A stretch of 42,889 bases of DNA from Candidatus Ancillula kalotermitis (GTDB taxonomy: Bacteria > Actinomycetota > Actinomycetes > Actinomycetales > Bifidobacteriaceae), in the NCBI GenBank assembly GCA_031273495.1, contig JAISRT010000032.1:1-42889 (forward strand). Reading direction: 5' to 3'. Positions 40,249-42,889 of this stretch are shown here, piece by piece. Positions within the stretch are counted from its first letter, which is position 1, and every line of letters begins with the position of its first letter. The notes under the pieces were generated by a model. The model saw only the letters and a program-made list of their open reading frames with translations, ran no database searches and was not told the DNA's origin. The translations under genes were made by a program, and so were the position numbers.

Positions 40249-41788
40249 TCATCTTCTCATATTCTTTCACAACTTCGGGAGTGGCTGCCCCACGAATAAC
40301 TTCTTCATCGGCGAGCTTCCAGAACGGCATATCACCGTTGTTCAGACCGTTACGAGCGTTGTAAACCCAACCCGCCTGGCGCGCTGCCCCGTCAGCAACG
40401 TATTCACCTAGAGTCGGCAGAGTGATATCGCGCCCGAAAATAGCAGGAGCGATCGCACGGACTGCTGGTGACTTCATCGAGCCACCAATCATATACACCT
40501 TCTTCACGAGCACACCCTGATTCTGCATCTGGACAATGCCGTCATTCAGACCGAGTAGCATCCCCTCAACAAAAGCGCGGGCCATATTAGCTGGCGTGCA
40601 GTTTGCCAAAGTCATACCGAAAAGACTAGCGTTCGCGGTCGGACGGTTAGGCATACGTTCACCTTCGAAATACGGGACCAGAGTGAGCCCACCAGCACCC
40701 GCAGGCGCCTCAAGTGCAAGTTCAGCAAATTTCTTATAGTCAACGCCTAGTATTTTACATCCCGCATCAACATCCCGGCTAGCGTTTAGAGTGCATGCAA
40801 GCGGCAGATAGTTCCCCGTGCAGTCGGCGAAACCGTTAATTGCACCAGTCTGATCATTAGTTGGAGTTGCAGAAACAGCAGCGACGACTCCCGAAGTACC
40901 TAGACTGACACTAACTTCCCCAGGACGCAGACCGAGCCCTAGTGCGGCAGCAGCGTTGTCTCCGCCACCTGGACCAATTAGTGTTCCTGGAGTGACAACT
41001 TGCTCATCAGAGTTTGCGGCATCGTCAACAACTTCGGCTTCACTTGGAGACAAAACTCTAGGCAGAATGATGTTCTCGGAGGTTACATCGGCTGGTCGCA
41101 GTGCAAGGTCAAGCAAGTCGCGTCGATACTCACCGACACCACCGTTTGCCGTTGCATCGAAGTAGCCAGTGCCTGAAGCGTCCGAACGGTCAGTGAACAA
41201 CTTCGAGAAGTCAGGAATTAAGCCTTGAGACTTCGGCCCGAACCCCGCGATGCGCCAAGACAGCCAATCATGCGGAAGACATATCGCATGGATGCGCTTT
41301 GCGTTCTCAGGTTCATGCGCCGCGACCCAACGAATTTTGGTTATCGTCAAAGATGCGACGAGCACTGAGCCGACATTTTCCGCCCACGCCTTGGCACCAA
41401 CCTCAGTTAAATGCTCACCGTCCTTCGCTGCTGCGGGTGACTTCACGACAATCTCTGCCCCGAACTCCGCGATTAAGTCCTCGGCGGCGACTGCTGACCG
41501 TGTGTCGTTCCAGAGTAGCGCGGGGCGTATTACCTCACCATCTTTATCGAGAAGCACCATGCCGTGTTGTTGCCCGCCAACTGAAATCGCCTCAACATCT
41601 TTCAACCCACCAGCGCTTTTTGCTGCTTCTTTGAAGGCATCCCACCAGTGGTCAGGGTGGCATTCAGTTCCGTCGGGGTGACACGCATTACCAGAACGAA
41701 CAAGTTTGCCCGTGCTCAAGTCACGGACGACAATCTTACAACTCTGGGTTGACGTATCAACACCAGCAACTAATACATTAGAACTCAT
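40205..41788 (-). CDS. xylB: Xylulokinase (FGGY family)
   Basis: VAGVDTSTQSCKIVVRD, GGQQHGMVLLD, LLWNDTRS, SLGTSGVVAAVS, MIGGSMKSPAVRAIAPAIFGRDI. Confidence 0.92.
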   Translation of the reverse strand: MSSNVLVAGVDTSTQSCKIVVRDLSTGKLVRSGNACHPDGTECHPDHWWDAFKEAAKSAGGLKDVEAISVGGQQHGMVLLDKDGEVIRPALLWNDTRSAVAAEDLIAEFGAEIVVKSPAAAKDGEHLTEVGAKAWAENVGSVLVASLTITKIRWVAAHEPENAKRIHAICLPHDWLSWRIAGFGPKSQGLIPDFSKLFTDRSDASGTGYFDATANGGVGEYRRDLLDLALRPADVTSENIILPRVLSPSEAEVVDDAANSDEQVVTPGTLIGPGGGDNAAAALGLGLRPGEVSVSLGTSGVVAAVSATPTNDQTGAINGFADCTGNYLPLACTLNASRDVDAGCKILGVDYKKFAELALEAPAGAGGLTLVPYFEGERMPNRPTANASLFGMTLANCTPANMARAFVEGMLLGLNDGIVQMQNQGVLVKKVYMIGGSMKSPAVRAIAPAIFGRDITLPTLGEYVADGAARQAGWVYNARNGLNNGDMPFWKLADEEVIRGAATPEVVKEYEKMNALETKGEILSQTS

Positions 41789-41830
41789 ATCACTAGTATA
41801 GCACTAACTTCATTCGCAGGGCGGCGAAGC
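41741..41830. repeat. 90-bp direct repeat, copy A (native xylB 5' end and promoter)
   Basis: actctgggttgacgtatcaacaccagc...gcagggcggcgaagc, identical to 42408-42497. Confidence 0.97.
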
Positions 41831-41845
41831 TGGCTAAGTGCTGCA

Positions 41846-42256
41846 CTAGCGATTAAACATTGCAATGAAATCAGAGGGCGAAATGATTGGAACTTTCGAT
41901 CCTGCAAACCCATTACTATCACGACTAATGATATATTCTGCATCGTATTCGTCGGCGCAGACATCTTGAAGTGCATCTTCAAAATCTACAATCGTTTCAT
42001 GGTCGAGCGCAGCCATGATTTCGGGATACCCAATCGGGATGACATCAACAAACCTCAATAATTTCCTAATAGTCGTTTTAGTTTCTTCGGTAGAAAGCTC
42101 TCTACGGACAATATAGAATATGTTTGAAACAGTGTGTGGCGCCAAAGACGGGTTCTTCGACTCACAGATGCGCAACACTTCAACTGCATCGTCATAGAAG
42201 GGCTCGCGCTTGAGTATCTCGTCTAGAATTATATTCGTGTCAAGTAAGACTCGCAT
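41846..42256 (-). CDS. PIN-domain toxin (VapC-like)
   Basis: MRVLLDTNIILDEILKREPF, DFEDALQ, AEYIISRD. Confidence 0.9.
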   Translation of the reverse strand: MRVLLDTNIILDEILKREPFYDDAVEVLRICESKNPSLAPHTVSNIFYIVRRELSTEETKTTIRKLLRFVDVIPIGYPEIMAALDHETIVDFEDALQDVCADEYDAEYIISRDSNGFAGSKVPIISPSDFIAMFNR

Positions 42257-42455
42257 ACTTTTCCCATCGTGCCTTCGCGACCTCTTCCTTTACATCAAAC
42301 TCAGGGTCGTTAACATCCCTTGATTTCACGCTCTTAAAATACTCATCTATGCGCGCAAATGTATCAAGTCGAGTAGATTTTCCACGCCTAAAACCCTCAC
42401 CGAGTTCACTCTGGGTTGACGTATCAACACCAGCAACTAATACATTAGAACTCAT
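42240..42455 (-). CDS. Antitoxin-like protein with xylB-derived first 16 residues
   Basis: MSSNVLVAGVDTSTQS (identical to the XylB N-terminus) followed by ELGEGFRRGKSTRLDTFARIDEYFKSV...; overlaps the PIN gene start by 17 nt. Confidence 0.85.
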   Translation of the reverse strand: MSSNVLVAGVDTSTQSELGEGFRRGKSTRLDTFARIDEYFKSVKSRDVNDPEFDVKEEVAKARWEKYASLT

Positions 42456-42497
42456 ATCACTAGTATAGCACTAACTTCATTCGCAGGGCGGCGAAGC
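42408..42497. repeat. 90-bp direct repeat, copy B
   Basis: Identical to 41741-41830. Confidence 0.97.
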
Positions 42498-42615
42498 CAC
42501 CCTGACGAATTCAGTAAGTGCTATTCGTAACAGATTTAACTTCGAGAGGAAGAACCGCTGCGCTCTCCTCTCGAGCTCTCCTTCCGCTTATTTGCCAAAC
42601 TCGCAAGCGAGTTTG
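42462..42615 (-). repeat. Modular hairpin element, copy 3, including promoter
   Basis: 60-nt near-palindrome 42465-42524, hairpin 42542-42574, palindrome 42596-42615. Confidence 0.92.
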
Positions 42616-42682
42616 ACCTTATTTGACTTCATTCGCAGGGCGGCGAAGCCCATGCCCAGCGTAGCGAGCAGCCGTCCAATTT

Positions 42683-42757
42683 TCAAGTTTACGAGCCACA
42701 ATGGAGAACTTGTTGTATATTTTTGGCGACAAACGCAGAAAATCGAGCGATTAGCGA
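42683..42757 (+). repeat. 75-bp dispersed repeat, copy B (contains MENLLYIFGDKRRKSSD)
   Basis: tcaagtttacgagccacaatgg[a]gaacttgttgtatatttttggcgacaaacgcagaaaatcgagcgattagcga. Confidence 0.95.
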
Positions 42758-42889
42758 TGATTTATTTGGCGGCGAAAAGCGAGCGAAGTGTGTTTGAGCA
42801 CTGGCGAAGCCTGTGCGAGGGGCGTAATGAGAGCGCGGAGCGATCGAACCAAATGCGGCGAATTCAGTAAGTGCTATTCATAACAGATT

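Overview
The window is about 42.9 kb of a probable actinobacterial chromosome. RbpA, SepF, a Wag31/DivIVA-like protein, LspA and DapE support that placement; a reduced, host-associated lineage is only my inference. It is almost fully coding, mostly on the minus strand. The core content is housekeeping: U32 peptidase, DsbA-like protein, tRNA-Ser(UGA), aroC, FKBP, elp3, dapE, comM-like, uvrB, rbpA, lspA, divIVA, sepF, P-type ATPase, gltX, pyrH, comF, tgt, trkH and xylB. A rearranged cell-wall cluster (ftsW, murD, mraY, murF, ftsQ and a murG-murC fusion) is also present. The most unusual material is non-coding or architectural. (1) A modular intergenic element is attached to leaderless-type promoters; it has a ~60-nt near-palindrome and a hairpin whose 15-nt loop is conserved while the stems change in compensating fashion (three copies). 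(2) A REP-like hairpin family has covarying stems. (3) A uniform extended -10 promoter, TGCTAYAMT, usually sits 6-9 nt from the start codon. (4) Three accessory modules (two toxin-antitoxin pairs and a DUF4143-type ATPase) are each flanked by direct repeats of host sequence; one creates an in-frame xylB-antitoxin chimera. (5) Mur ligases show N-terminal erosion, including a MurD with no UDP-substrate domain. (6) A ~94-bp palindromic element is inserted in frame in aroC. (7) tgt and a membrane-protein gene lack canonical start codons at the promoter-predicted position. No search or folding program was run; all family calls come from reading motifs.
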